Assembly (NCBI RefSeq): GCF_042214795.1
Contig: NZ_CP090177.1
Coordinates: 744,001 to 808,000 of the forward strand
Direction of reading: 5' to 3'
Origin: Arcobacter iocasae
Lineage (GTDB): Bacteria > Campylobacterota > Campylobacteria > Campylobacterales > Arcobacteraceae
Length of the DNA stretch: 64,000 bases
Shown here piece by piece: positions 39,866-49,257 of this stretch (position 1 is the stretch's first letter; each line of letters opens with the position of its first letter). Under the pieces are notes generated by a model. It saw only the letters and a program-made list of their open reading frames with translations, did no database searches and was not told the DNA's origin. The position numbers were made by a program, and so were the translations under genes.

Positions 39866-42800
39866 ATGATTAAATCTATAATATATTGGTCTGTAAAGAA
39901 CCGTTTCTTTGTATTACTTGCGACAGTGATGATTGTAGGTGCTGGATTGTTCTCTGTTAAAAATACAGCAGTAGATGCCTTACCTGACTTATCAGATGTA
40001 CAAGTTATTATAAAAACAAGCTATCCAGGGCAAGCACCTCAAGTTGTAGAAGATCAAGTAACATACCCCCTTACAACTGCAATGCTTTCTGTTCCTGGTG
40101 CAGTTACAGTACGTGGATACTCCTTTTTTGGAGATTCATATGTATATGTTATTTTTGATGAAAAAACAGATTTATATTGGGCAAGAAGTAGAGTTTTAGA
40201 ATATTTAAGTCAAGTATCATCTACTCTTCCATCAAATGCAAAAACACAACTAGGTCCAGATGCAACTGGAGTTGGTTGGGTTTATTTATATGCACTTATT
40301 GATAAAACTGGTAAAAATGATATTAGTCAATTAAGAAGTGTGCAAGATTGGTTTTTAAAATATGAACTTCAAACAGTTCCTGGTGTTTCAGAAGTTACAG
40401 CACTAGGTGGTATGGTTAAACAGTATCAAGTCAAAATTGATCCAGATAAATTAAGAGCATTTAGTATACCTCTGTCACTTATTCATACTGCCATTAAAAA
40501 AGGAAATCAAGAAGTTGGAGCCTCTGTTGTAGAAATGGCAGAAGCTGAGTATATGGTAAGAGTTACAGGATATTTAGAAAATAAAGAAGATATAGGAAAT
40601 ATCCCACTTGGAATGAATGTAAATGGAACACCTCTTCTTTTAAAAGATATTGCTGAGATTGACATTGGACCTCAAATGAGAAGAGGTATCGCAGAGTTAA
40701 ATGGAGAAGGAGAAACTGTTGGCGGAATAGTTGTCATGCGTTATGGGGAAAATGCACAAAAAACGATTGATTTAGTAAAAGCTAAATTAGAAACATTAAA
40801 AAAAGGTTTACCAGAAGGTGTTGAAATTGTACCTGTATATGATAGAAGTAAATTAATTGAAAGTGCAGTAGATAATTTAACATTTAAATTACTTGAGGAA
40901 TTTGCAGTTGTTGCTTTAGTATGTATTATATTTTTATTTCATGTACGTTCATCATTAGTTGCAATTGTTAGCTTACCAGTAGGTATTCTTATTGCTTTTA
41001 TAATAATGTATGCTCAAGGACTTAATGCAAATATTATGTCACTTGGTGGTATTGCTATTGCTATTGGAGCAATGATTGATGGAGCAATTGTAATGATTGA
41101 AAATATGCATAAGCATATGGAACGAACCCCTTTAACAAAAGAGAATAGATGGCGAATAGTTGCCGAATCAGCCAGTGAAGTGGGACCTGCATTATTCTTT
41201 AGTTTACTAATTATTACTGTTAGTTTTGTTCCAGTTTTTACTCTTGAAGCACAAGAAGGAAGAATGTTTGCTCCACTAGCATTTACAAAAACTTATGCAA
41301 TGGCAGCTTCTGCAGCTCTTGCAATTACGCTTGTCCCAATATTAATGGGGTATTTTATTAGAGGAAAAGTTTTACCAGAACATAAAAATCCAGTTAATAA
41401 AATGTTAACTGCTGGATATATGCCTGTATTAAAAGGTGTATTAAAGTATCCTAAAATGGTTCTTTTATCATCTCTTATTATTTTAGGTATTGGTTTTTGG
41501 CCATTAGATAAAATTGGAAGTGAATTTATTCCACCTTTAGATGAAGGTGATTTGATGTATATGCCAACAACATATCCTGGTATTTCTATTGGAAAAGCTA
41601 GAGAACTTCTACAGCAAACTGATAAATTAATTAAAACTGTACCAGAAGTTGAAACAGTATTTGGAAAAGTTGGACGAGCAGAAACAGCAACTGACCCAGC
41701 ACCATTAACAATGATTGAAACATTTATTCAACTTAAACCAAAGAATCAATGGCGAGAAGGAGTTACAACAGAAAGTTTAAAAAAAGAATTTGATGCACTT
41801 GTAAAATTACCAGGAGTTACTAATGCTTGGGTTATGCCTATTAAAACTAGAATAGATATGCTAGCAACTGGAATCAAAACTCCTATTGGTATAAAAATAG
41901 CAGGGCCTGATTTAAAAGTTATAGAAAATATTGGTAAAGATTTAGAAAAAATTATTAAAGAAGTACCTGGTACTACATCTGTTTATTCTGAAAGAGTTGC
42001 AGGAGGTAGATATATAAAAGTTGATATTCAAAGAGAAAAAGCAGCTAGATATGGTTTAAATATTTCATATTTACAACAAATTATTTCAACTGCCGTTGGT
42101 GGTATGAATGTATCGCAAACGGTAGAGGGACTTGAGCGATATCCCATTAACTTAAGATATCCTCAAGATTATAGAAGTTCTCCTGAACAATTATCATTAC
42201 TTCCAATAATCACACCAAATGGTCAAAGAATTACATTAGGAGATGTGGCAAAAGTTTATGTTGAAGATGGACCTCCAGGTATAAAAAGTGAAAATGCCAG
42301 ATTAAATGGTTGGGCATTTATTGATATTGAGGGTGTAGATATTGGAAGTTATGTAAAAGAAGCTCAACTTGCAGTTAATGAGAAACTTGAATTACCTGCT
42401 GGATATTCTATAGCATGGTCAGGACAATACGAATATATGGAAAGAGCAAAAGAAAAATTAACGTATGTCGTGCCATTAACCCTGATGATTATAATTATAT
42501 TATTATATATTAACTTCCGTAATTTTATAGAAGTTGCAATTATTGTGGGAACTTTACCTTTAGCTATGGTTGGGAGTATTTGGCTAATGTATATTCAGAA
42601 CTATAATTTTTCAGTTGCAGTGGCAGTTGGATTTATTGCATTAGCAGGAGTTGCAGTAGAAATTGGTGTTATTATGTTGGTTTATTTAAATCAAGCATAT
42701 AATGAAATGATTGAAAGGTGTGTTGCCCAAAAATTAATTCCTAGAGAAGAAACTCTTAGGCATGCTGTTCTTCATGGAGCTGGAATGAGAGTTCGTCCCG

Positions 42801-43024
42801 TAATGATGACTGCAGCAGCAATTATTGCTGGTCTATTACCTATACTTTATGGTACGGGTACTGGTTCTGAAGTAATGGGAAGAATTGCAGCACCAATGGT
42901 AGGAGGAATGGTAAGTGCAGTGATTTTAACTCTTTTAGTTTTACCTGCCATTTATTTTATTTGGAAAAGAAGAGATATAACTAAAATACAAGAAGAGTGT
43001 AAACTTAACTTAAATAATGCGTAG
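39866..43024 (+). CDS. cusA: CusA-like heavy-metal RND efflux pump
   Basis: Proton-driven inner-membrane pump of 1052 residues with the HME-RND layout: helix 1, large periplasmic loop, the helix-4 proton-relay GAMIDGAIVMIENMHKHME, second periplasmic loop (VFGKVGRAETATDPAPLTMIE) and the last helices (VGFIALAGVAVEIGVIMLVYLNQ). This is the Cu/Ag type rather than Zn/Co/Cd, by likeness to CusA and by its partners. Last gene of the operon; a palindrome follows at 43041-43066. Confidence 0.95.
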   Translation: MIKSIIYWSVKNRFFVLLATVMIVGAGLFSVKNTAVDALPDLSDVQVIIKTSYPGQAPQVVEDQVTYPLTTAMLSVPGAVTVRGYSFFGDSYVYVIFDEKTDLYWARSRVLEYLSQVSSTLPSNAKTQLGPDATGVGWVYLYALIDKTGKNDISQLRSVQDWFLKYELQTVPGVSEVTALGGMVKQYQVKIDPDKLRAFSIPLSLIHTAIKKGNQEVGASVVEMAEAEYMVRVTGYLENKEDIGNIPLGMNVNGTPLLLKDIAEIDIGPQMRRGIAELNGEGETVGGIVVMRYGENAQKTIDLVKAKLETLKKGLPEGVEIVPVYDRSKLIESAVDNLTFKLLEEFAVVALVCIIFLFHVRSSLVAIVSLPVGILIAFIIMYAQGLNANIMSLGGIAIAIGAMIDGAIVMIENMHKHMERTPLTKENRWRIVAESASEVGPALFFSLLIITVSFVPVFTLEAQEGRMFAPLAFTKTYAMAASAALAITLVPILMGYFIRGKVLPEHKNPVNKMLTAGYMPVLKGVLKYPKMVLLSSLIILGIGFWPLDKIGSEFIPPLDEGDLMYMPTTYPGISIGKARELLQQTDKLIKTVPEVETVFGKVGRAETATDPAPLTMIETFIQLKPKNQWREGVTTESLKKEFDALVKLPGVTNAWVMPIKTRIDMLATGIKTPIGIKIAGPDLKVIENIGKDLEKIIKEVPGTTSVYSERVAGGRYIKVDIQREKAARYGLNISYLQQIISTAVGGMNVSQTVEGLERYPINLRYPQDYRSSPEQLSLLPIITPNGQRITLGDVAKVYVEDGPPGIKSENARLNGWAFIDIEGVDIGSYVKEAQLAVNEKLELPAGYSIAWSGQYEYMERAKEKLTYVVPLTLMIIIILLYINFRNFIEVAIIVGTLPLAMVGSIWLMYIQNYNFSVAVAVGFIALAGVAVEIGVIMLVYLNQAYNEMIERCVAQKLIPREETLRHAVLHGAGMRVRPVMMTAAAIIAGLLPILYGTGTGSEVMGRIAAPMVGGMVSAVILTLLVLPAIYFIWKRRDITKIQEECKLNLNNA

Positions 43025-43040
43025 TATATCTTTTACCTTT

Positions 43041-43066
43041 AGGTCTTTAAATTAATTTAAAGACCT
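43041..43066. terminator. Palindrome after cusA, probable terminator
   Basis: AGGTCTTTAAATT followed by its exact reverse complement, 26 bp, 17 bp after the cusA stop and just before promoter P4. No strong T run follows. Confidence 0.5.
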
Positions 43067-43072
43067 TCCTCT

Positions 43073-43105
43073 CTACATACTAACTCCATATAAAAATATT
43101 ATAAT
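43073..43105 (+). promoter_or_regulatory. Island promoter P4 (second ATPase operon)
   Basis: Half-sites CTACATACTAA and CTCCATATAAA (43073-43094), 5 bp, -10 TATAAT (43100-43105). Confidence 0.7.
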
Positions 43106-43133
43106 TTAACAATATTTAAAAATAAGGATTATT

Positions 43134-43289
43134 TTGAAAAAAAATAAAATTCTAATTATTTTAATTGTTAGTGTTGTTGTTTATTTTTTTCTTCAACCAC
43201 CTAAAGTGTTATTTGATTTATGGCCATTATTATTGCTTTTATGTCCCATAATTCATCTTTTTATGCACAATGAACATAATCATAATTAA
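43134..43289 (+). CDS. Small DUF2933-like membrane protein
   Basis: 51 residues from a TTG start at 43134, preceded by AAGGAT. One basic start (KKNKI), one hydrophobic segment, a PP turn, then LFDLWPLLLLLCPIIHLFMHNEHNHN. The LLCPxxHLFMH pattern with a His-rich tail is that of DUF2933 proteins, which often sit beside copper ATPases. Role unknown. It ends 10 bp before the next gene. Confidence 0.7.
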   Translation: MKKNKILIILIVSVVVYFFLQPPKVLFDLWPLLLLLCPIIHLFMHNEHNHN

Positions 43290-43299
43290 TGGAGTTATC

Positions 43300-45630
43300 A
43301 TGAATACTATAGTAAAAGATCCCGTATGTGGAATGGATGTTAACAAAACTTCAAAGTTTAATAAATTTTTTAAAGACAAAAAATATTACTTTTGTAGTAA
43401 AAATTGTTTAAATAAATTTGAAAAAGAACCTTCATCCTATTTAGAAAATGAAGACAAAAATATTGAGAAGCATGATGGTTCAGTACATAAACATCATTAC
43501 TCAAATAAAGATACAAAATATACTTGTCCTATGCATCCTGAAATTATTCGTGATAAACCAGGGGATTGTCCTAAATGTGGAATGGCACTTGAACCTATGG
43601 ATAGTACAAGTAAAGAAGAAGATAATAAAGAACTATCATATATGACAAAAAGGTTTTGGGTAAGTGCGATTTTAGCTGTGCCTTTATTTGTTTTAGCAAT
43701 GTTATCAGATTTAACAGAAAATATCCTGCCGGTTAATTTAACTATGACAGTTATACAATATATTGAATTTATTCTTGCAACACCAATTGTTCTTTGGGGA
43801 GGATGGAATTTTTATGTTAAAGCATATTACTCTATTACTACAAGAAATTTAAATATGTTTACACTTATTGGATTAGGTGTTAGTGTTGCATGGATTTTTA
43901 GTGTCATAGCATTATTTTTTCCTATGATTTTCCCTATTGATTTACAAACAGAATCAGGAAGAGTACCTGTCTATTTTGAAGCAGCAGGAGTAATTATTAC
44001 ATTAGTTTTATTAGGCCAAGTATTAGAACTAAAAGCACGTTCAAGAACAAATGTTGCTATCAAAATGTTGCTAGATTTAGTGCCATCAAAAGCTTTAAGA
44101 ATTAATGAAAATGATAAAGAAGAGTTAATAGATGCAGAAGATATTCAATTAAATGATATTATTAAAATAAAACCAGGAGAAAAAATACCAGTAGATGGGT
44201 TTATAACTAAAGGAAAAAGTAATATTGATGAATCAATGATTACAGGAGAATCAATTCCTGTAGAAAAAAATGTAGATGATAAAGTTATTGGTGCGACTGT
44301 TAATGGAACAGGTGTATTTTTAATGCAAACTACTAAAATAGGAAAAGATACATTAATATCACAAATTATAGAAATGGTTGCACAGGCACAAAGGAGTCGT
44401 GCTCCTATACAGAAATTAGCTGATACAATATCTGGTTATTTTGTACCTGTAGTTGTTATTATTTCTATTATTACTTATATCATTTGGTATCTTTTTGGTC
44501 CGGAACCTAGTATTGCATTTGCAATAGTAAATGCAGTTGCAGTTTTAATTATTGCATGTCCTTGTGCATTAGGATTAGCCACTCCAATCTCAGTTATGGT
44601 AGGAACTGGTCGGGGTGCAATAGAAGGAGTACTTATAAAAAATGCTGAAGCATTAGAGATTATGGAAAAAGTTGACACAGTTGTTGTTGATAAAACAGGT
44701 ACTTTAACTGTTGGAAAACCAGAAATAAGTTCAATAATTCCTTTAAATAATTTTATAGAAAATGACATTTTAAAATTTGCTGCTGCAATAGAACAAAATA
44801 GTGAGCACCCCTTGTCTGAGGCTATTATCAAAAAAGTAAAAGAAAAAAAGATAGAAATATTAGAAGTTAAAGAATTTAATTATATAACAGGAAAAGGTGT
44901 TGTAGGAGAAGTTGATTTTAGAACTATTGCATTAGGTAATTTTAAATTAATGGATAGTCTAAATATAAACTTAGAAGATGCAGAAAAAAAAGCTGATGAC
45001 TTAAGAGAAAATGGACAAACAGTAATTTTTATAGCTATTGATAATATTTTGGCAGGTTTAATATCTATTGCTGATCCAATAAAACCATCAACTAAAAATG
45101 CTATTGATGGCTTGCATGGCCTTGGTATAAATGTAGTGATGTTAACTGGTGACAATAAAACGACAGCATATGCAATTGCAAACGAACTAGCTATAAATCA
45201 AGTTTACTCAGATGTTTTACCCGAAGATAAGCTAGCAGTAATAAAAGATTTACAAGCACAAGGTAAAATAGTTGCAATGGCAGGAGATGGAGTAAATGAT
45301 GCTCCTGCCCTTGTTGCTTCAAATGTAGGAATTGCAATGGGAACTGGTACTGATATCGCAATTGAAAGTGCAGAAATTACTTTAATAAAAGGTGATTTAA
45401 ATGGTATCTTAAAAGCATATAAGTTAAGTAAAGGTACGATGAGAAACATACGACAAAATCTATTTTTTGCCTTTATTTATAATACACTAGGTGTACCAAT
45501 TGCAGCTGGGATTTTATACCCTTATTTTGGCGTTTTATTATCTCCAATTATTGCTGCAAGTGCTATGAGCTTCAGTTCAGTCTCTGTTATATTGAATGCA
45601 TTAAGATTAAAAAATCTTAAATTAAGATAG
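43300..45630 (+). CDS. Copper/silver P1B-type ATPase with YHS and metal-binding N-terminus
   Basis: 776 residues from the ATG at 43300, chosen for its GGAG ribosome site; an in-frame ATG at 43270 lies inside the previous gene. The N-terminus has a YHS domain (DPVCGMDVNKTSKFNKFFKD, YYFCSKNCLNKFE) and a heavy-metal-binding module (YTCPMHPEIIRDKPGDCPKCGMALEPM) instead of an HMA domain. Then come TGES, CPCALGLATP, DKTGTLTVG, SEHPLS, GDGVNDAP and the final YN and MSFSS motifs. It resembles SilP-type exporters, so a periplasm-linked or silver role is possible. Confidence 0.92.
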   Translation: MNTIVKDPVCGMDVNKTSKFNKFFKDKKYYFCSKNCLNKFEKEPSSYLENEDKNIEKHDGSVHKHHYSNKDTKYTCPMHPEIIRDKPGDCPKCGMALEPMDSTSKEEDNKELSYMTKRFWVSAILAVPLFVLAMLSDLTENILPVNLTMTVIQYIEFILATPIVLWGGWNFYVKAYYSITTRNLNMFTLIGLGVSVAWIFSVIALFFPMIFPIDLQTESGRVPVYFEAAGVIITLVLLGQVLELKARSRTNVAIKMLLDLVPSKALRINENDKEELIDAEDIQLNDIIKIKPGEKIPVDGFITKGKSNIDESMITGESIPVEKNVDDKVIGATVNGTGVFLMQTTKIGKDTLISQIIEMVAQAQRSRAPIQKLADTISGYFVPVVVIISIITYIIWYLFGPEPSIAFAIVNAVAVLIIACPCALGLATPISVMVGTGRGAIEGVLIKNAEALEIMEKVDTVVVDKTGTLTVGKPEISSIIPLNNFIENDILKFAAAIEQNSEHPLSEAIIKKVKEKKIEILEVKEFNYITGKGVVGEVDFRTIALGNFKLMDSLNINLEDAEKKADDLRENGQTVIFIAIDNILAGLISIADPIKPSTKNAIDGLHGLGINVVMLTGDNKTTAYAIANELAINQVYSDVLPEDKLAVIKDLQAQGKIVAMAGDGVNDAPALVASNVGIAMGTGTDIAIESAEITLIKGDLNGILKAYKLSKGTMRNIRQNLFFAFIYNTLGVPIAAGILYPYFGVLLSPIIAASAMSFSSVSVILNALRLKNLKLR

Positions 45631-45642
45631 AAGGAGTATAAA

Positions 45643-45867
45643 ATGAATATTTTAAATATTGCTATAAATGTTAATGAATCAAGTTGTAGTTCAAGTAATA
45701 CTAATAGTTTAAATATACAAGAAAACGGGAATAGTGAATTTAGTTCAATGTTAGAAAAATCAGAAAAAAATCCAATAAGTTTCAATGAAACTATAGTAGA
45801 TGATAATGAAACTATTTTAAATCAATATTTGGCTAATGGGATTAATTTCTTGTCTATAAATAATTAA
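45643..45867 (+). CDS. Small hypothetical protein
   Basis: 74 residues, rich in Asn and Ser, no signal peptide, no membrane segment and no metal motif beyond one Cys. A good AGAAGGAG ribosome site lies before the ATG and it follows the ATPase by 12 bp, so it is probably translated. I do not recognise it. Confidence 0.5.
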   Translation: MNILNIAINVNESSCSSSNTNSLNIQENGNSEFSSMLEKSEKNPISFNETIVDDNETILNQYLANGINFLSINN

Positions 45868-45930
45868 TTCTTCTATGCTTTCTTAACTTATTGGTTTATA
45901 TAATTAGAGTTAAAAATAAAAGGAGTTGCC

Positions 45931-46149
45931 ATGAAAGAACATATACATAATGATAGAATAACAAATTATCAAAAAAATAGCATGTCACTTGTAGGGGCAG
46001 TATCTATGGGTACTGGTGTTATGATAGGAGCAGGAATTCTTGCCTTAACAGGACAAATAGCAGAGCTTGCAGGTTCACTATTTCCTCTGGCTTTTTTAGC
46101 TGCTGCAGTTACCACGTCTACTCATACTTTGAGTAATATTGTTTTTTAA
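45931..46149 (+). pseudogene. N-terminal fragment of an APC-superfamily amino-acid permease
   Basis: The first about 61 residues (NSMSLVGAVSMGTGVMIGAGILALTGQIAELAGSLFPLAFLAAAVT) are the first two helices of an APC transporter, with the GxMIGAGI signature. After GTTACC at 46108-46113 the frame runs into IS DNA and ends. On the far side of the IS a reading VTSPKSYL and a stop suggests the gene was already short. It is not functional. Confidence 0.8.
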
Positions 46150-46719
46150 TAATAAATCTTTATGTGAATATGAAGCATATTGGCTTCCTCTATCTGTGTG
46201 CCAAAGTAAACCATTTGAAGGCTTTCTATGAAGTATTGCCATTTCTAAAGCATTATTTACCAATGACACTTTCATTGTGTCATCCATACTCCAACCAACA
46301 ATCTTTCTTGAGTATAAATCAATTACAGTTGCTAAGTAAAGCCAACCTTCCCCCGTTGGAATATAAGTAATATCTCCAACATATTTTTCATCTGGATTTG
46401 ATGCATAAAAATCTCTATTTAAGATATTAGGTGCAATTGGCAGATTATGATTTGAATCAGTTGTATTTTTATACCTTCTTTTCATTTTAACTTTTAAGTT
46501 TAAGTCTTTCATGATATTTGAAATACGTCTTCTTGAAGTGATTAATCCATATATTTCTTTTAGTTTATCTCTAATTCTACGAGTTCCATAGTTATTCCTA
46601 CCCTGAACAAAGATAATCTCTATTAATTCATTAAGTTTCTTATCTACTTTTTTAATGATACAACCAGCTTTAACCCAATGATAATATGAAGATCTATTAA
46701 CTTTTAATACTTTACACAT
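46096..46719 (-). pseudogene. IS3-family transposase OrfB, C-terminally truncated
   Basis: DDE transposase of about 207 residues with an HTH_21-like start (MCKVLKVNRSSYYHW), then YVGDITYIPTGEGWLYLATVIDLYSRKIVGW and LLWHTDRGSQYAS, which supply the first two acidic residues. The third catalytic Glu lies after the usual GNCWDNA motif, and the frame ends at GNC, so the catalytic triad is incomplete. Its frame is -1 to orfA and open upstream of the ATG, so it was made as an OrfAB fusion. Confidence 0.85.
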
Positions 46720-47131
46720 AATATGCGTATTGAAAATATTCTTGTTGTTCCTTATCCATGCGTACTTTATAGGATTTCTTTTGCGAAGTACGCTGTTGCC
46801 TTTTTTAGAATATCTCTTTCTTGTTTTAGTATCTTATTTTCACGTCTAAGGCGTTTTAGTTCTTCCTGTTCACTTTCTTTTGATGAAGATGTATTTATCT
46901 CTCTTGTTGGTATATTATGTGCTTTCTTATAACTTGTAACCCAATGATATAATGTCTTTGAATTAAGACCTAAATCTTCTGCAACTTTAACAACACTTTC
47001 TCCATCATTTAAAATTAATTGAACTGTCGAATCTTTGAACTCTTTACTATATTTACTTTTTCTCATGCTAACCCTCATTCATTTTATTTTATCTCAGAAT
47101 TGTTAAATTCTGAGTATGAATTCATGTTACC
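46108..47131 (-). mobile_element. IS3-family insertion sequence, truncated
   Basis: Contains orfA and a 3'-truncated orfB. The intact end is near 47125 (TGAATTCATACTCAG reading inward). The other end is lost: orfB stops after the MSRRGNC motif, missing about 70 residues and the terminal repeat. GTTACC lies at both edges (46108-46113 and 47126-47131); one copy is also part of orfB, so a deletion between short direct repeats may explain the loss. Confidence 0.8.
46767..47078 (-). CDS. IS3-family OrfA (DNA-binding)
   Basis: 103 residues with an N-terminal helix-turn-helix (KYSKEFKDSTVQLILNDGES, VVKVAEDLGLNSKTLYHWV) and a C-terminal leucine-zipper-like coil (ELKRLRRENKILKQERDILKKA). A canonical -1 frameshift heptamer A AAA AAG is at 46800-46806 near the 3' end, joining it to orfB. 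Confidence 0.9.
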   Translation of the reverse strand: MRVSMRKSKYSKEFKDSTVQLILNDGESVVKVAEDLGLNSKTLYHWVTSYKKAHNIPTREINTSSSKESEQEELKRLRRENKILKQERDILKKATAYFAKEIL

Positions 47132-47152
47132 TCTCCAAAATCTTATTTATGA

Positions 47153-47824
47153 CTATAATAGATTTTTATTATTGAATTTATACCCAATTCCTCTAATATT
47201 TATAATTAAGTTGTCATCGTCGAGAATTTTTCTTAAATTTTTTATATATGTTCTGATTGTCGTCTCACTTGGTGAATCTTCATAAGCCCAAATATTCGTA
47301 CTCAATTCTTCAACACTTACTACATTTTGATTTCTTATTAGGTATAACAATATTTCACACTCTTTTTTTGTAAGGCGTATTTCCTTATTATTTACATTAA
47401 TAATTGAATTTAGTCTATCAAAATATATATTTGAAGAAAGCTCAATAATATTATTGGGTAAAATATTAAATAGTCTTTTTAAATTGTTTATTCTTACATC
47501 TAATTCTTTAAGTTCAATAGGTTTTTTAATATAATCATCACAACCAGATTCAAAGCCTTTTTCGATATCTTCAACCATATTTAATGATGTTAAAAAAATT
47601 GTTGGTGTTTTTATATTATTTTGTCTTACACTTTTTAATAGTTCAAACCCTTTAATTCCAGGAACATTCACATCAAAAATAAATAAATCATATGTTTCAG
47701 AATAAATTAAAACTTCAGCTTCACTTCCTGTAAAGGTGGAAGTTATAGCATAACCTTTATTTTGTAAGTATTCTTCAATAATCTCATTTAATAATATATC
47801 ATCTTCAAGTAAAAGTATTTTCAT
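47153..47824 (-). CDS. OmpR-family response regulator RR1
   Basis: 223 residues: receiver domain with acidic pair (LLEDD), phospho-acceptor FDVNVPG (about residue 52), TSLN and KKP lysine; winged-helix DNA-binding domain at about 130-223 ending TTIRTYIKNLRKILDDDNLIINIRGIGYKF. Closely related to the three other regulators in the island. It lies 77 bp downstream of the porin gene on the same strand. No kinase is adjacent. Confidence 0.92.
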   Translation of the reverse strand: MKILLLEDDILLNEIIEEYLQNKGYAITSTFTGSEAEVLIYSETYDLFIFDVNVPGIKGFELLKSVRQNNIKTPTIFLTSLNMVEDIEKGFESGCDDYIKKPIELKELDVRINNLKRLFNILPNNIIELSSNIYFDRLNSIINVNNKEIRLTKKECEILLYLIRNQNVVSVEELSTNIWAYEDSPSETTIRTYIKNLRKILDDDNLIINIRGIGYKFNNKNLL

Positions 47825-47901
47825 GGAACTCCTTTATGAAATTTTATCATAAAGTTATAAGAGAAGTATAATGCAAGGATGAAAATCCCTGCATAGTTTT
47901 G

Positions 47902-49119
47902 TTAGAAAGAATAAATAAGTCTAGTTCTTAAATCTGTAGCATCTTTTGTATTATTCTCATAATCTAAAATAGAATAATCAATTTGTGCTTTTAATTCTTT
48001 TGAAAATTTATATTCCAAATTCAAAGTAGTCTCGTCTAAATCTGAGTTTGCTGCTAGTTTATCAAATTGTGTAAATCTTAATTTTGATTTTAAATCACCA
48101 ATTTTATATCCTGCACCAATTTGCCAAGCATCAGTCCCCGCACTAAAGGCATCAACTCCTGCTGTTTTTGTTGTAGTCGTATAATTTGCATATGCTCCTT
48201 GTCCTATACCTCTAAAAACTGCAGCATCACTTGAAGAATTATCTGCTGATGTATATCCTGCAAATAAATCTAACCCTGAAATATTAAATCCTGCTTTAAC
48301 TCCATATAATGAATTGTTTTTTAATCCAGCAATATCGTAATTTGTATCAAAATACTGTAGTGCAACATAAGGTTTTATATCAATATTAACAGTATATTTT
48401 GCATCAGCATAAATTGCAGATAATACATCATTTACTTTTGCATATTGTCCTTGAACTGTTAAATTAGGTATTGAAGTATTCTTAACATACAGTGTTTTTA
48501 CTCCACCATTTTTAATTGTATTAAAATTACCTGGTTCTCCTGTTCCATTTGTTTGGAAATCGACAGCCGCTACATTATCAGAATATGTTGATTTATCAGT
48601 TCTTGTTTGATACTTAGTAACAACACCAGCAACTAATGTTGTATCAGGGATATCACTATTTACAAGAAGATATCCTTCAAAAGATTCTTTAATTAATCTA
48701 GAACTTGAACCTGCTAATAATGGTGTACTAATAAATTGTCTACCACCTTTAAAAGTAGTTTTGTCATATGTGTATTGTAAATAAGATTCTGATAAAACTG
48801 AACCTTGTGCATCCATACTCCCAGCTGTTTTTGCACTTTCATCATCAATACTTGCAATTTGTGAAGTCTGAAATGTTGCACCTAAAATAAGACCATTATA
48901 CGAATCTGTTACATAATTTAGCATTCCACCATTTGCCCAAATAGAACTATCTTTAGTTGTAGGTGAATCAAAAGTTTGTGCGAAATAATATGATTTTACT
49001 TCACCTTTTAATTTCCCATTTGTAAATGCTTCAGATAAAGAATCTGCAGCAAAAGCAGTTGTTGTAAATCCTGTAATAGCTATTGCAGCTATTAAACTTA
49101 ATTTTGCGATTTTTTTCAT
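47902..49119 (-). CDS. OprD-like outer-membrane porin
   Basis: 405 residues with a clear Sec signal (KKIAKLSLIAAIAITGFTTTAFA). The mature part is a beta-barrel of the OprD family: LSEAFTNGKLKGEVKSYYFAQ at the start, LQYTYDKTTFKGGRQFISTPLLAGSSSRLI, and a final strand ending in Phe. Expression is driven by P7, the same motif as the copper genes, suggesting the porin is adjusted during metal stress. Confidence 0.88.
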   Translation of the reverse strand: MKKIAKLSLIAAIAITGFTTTAFAADSLSEAFTNGKLKGEVKSYYFAQTFDSPTTKDSSIWANGGMLNYVTDSYNGLILGATFQTSQIASIDDESAKTAGSMDAQGSVLSESYLQYTYDKTTFKGGRQFISTPLLAGSSSRLIKESFEGYLLVNSDIPDTTLVAGVVTKYQTRTDKSTYSDNVAAVDFQTNGTGEPGNFNTIKNGGVKTLYVKNTSIPNLTVQGQYAKVNDVLSAIYADAKYTVNIDIKPYVALQYFDTNYDIAGLKNNSLYGVKAGFNISGLDLFAGYTSADNSSSDAAVFRGIGQGAYANYTTTTKTAGVDAFSAGTDAWQIGAGYKIGDLKSKLRFTQFDKLAANSDLDETTLNLEYKFSKELKAQIDYSILDYENNTKDATDLRTRLIYSF

Positions 49120-49165
49120 TTTTTCTCCTAGAAGGGTTAGATTTTATTTATAAAAATAATAAAGA

Positions 49166-49198
49166 ATTCTATCTATCCAAAATGTAGTTAACATGTAG
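49166..49198 (-). promoter_or_regulatory. Island promoter P7 (porin)
   Basis: Minus strand: half-sites CTACATGTTAA and CTACATTTTGG (49177-49198), 5 bp, -10 TAGAAT (49166-49171). Confidence 0.7.
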
Positions 49199-49203
49199 TT
49201 TAG

Positions 49204-49236
49204 CTCCTCAAAAAGTGCATATTAATCATTTATAAT
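49204..49236 (+). promoter_or_regulatory. Island promoter P8 (RR2 gene)
   Basis: Half-sites CTCCTCAAAAA and GTGCATATTAA (49204-49225), 5 bp, -10 TATAAT (49231-49236). Back-to-back with P7, 5 bp apart; half-sites are weaker than average. Confidence 0.55.
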
Positions 49237-49257
49237 AAAGAAAAAAATGGATTTATA

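Noticed and set aside
46111..46140. TCATACT at both sides of the IS taken as terminal inverted repeats
   Set aside because: The left copy is coding sequence of orfB (NITQSMS), so it is not an IS end.
47825..47901. An eleventh copy of the island promoter motif before RR1
   Set aside because: A -10-like box is present but the half-sites match poorly at the required spacing.
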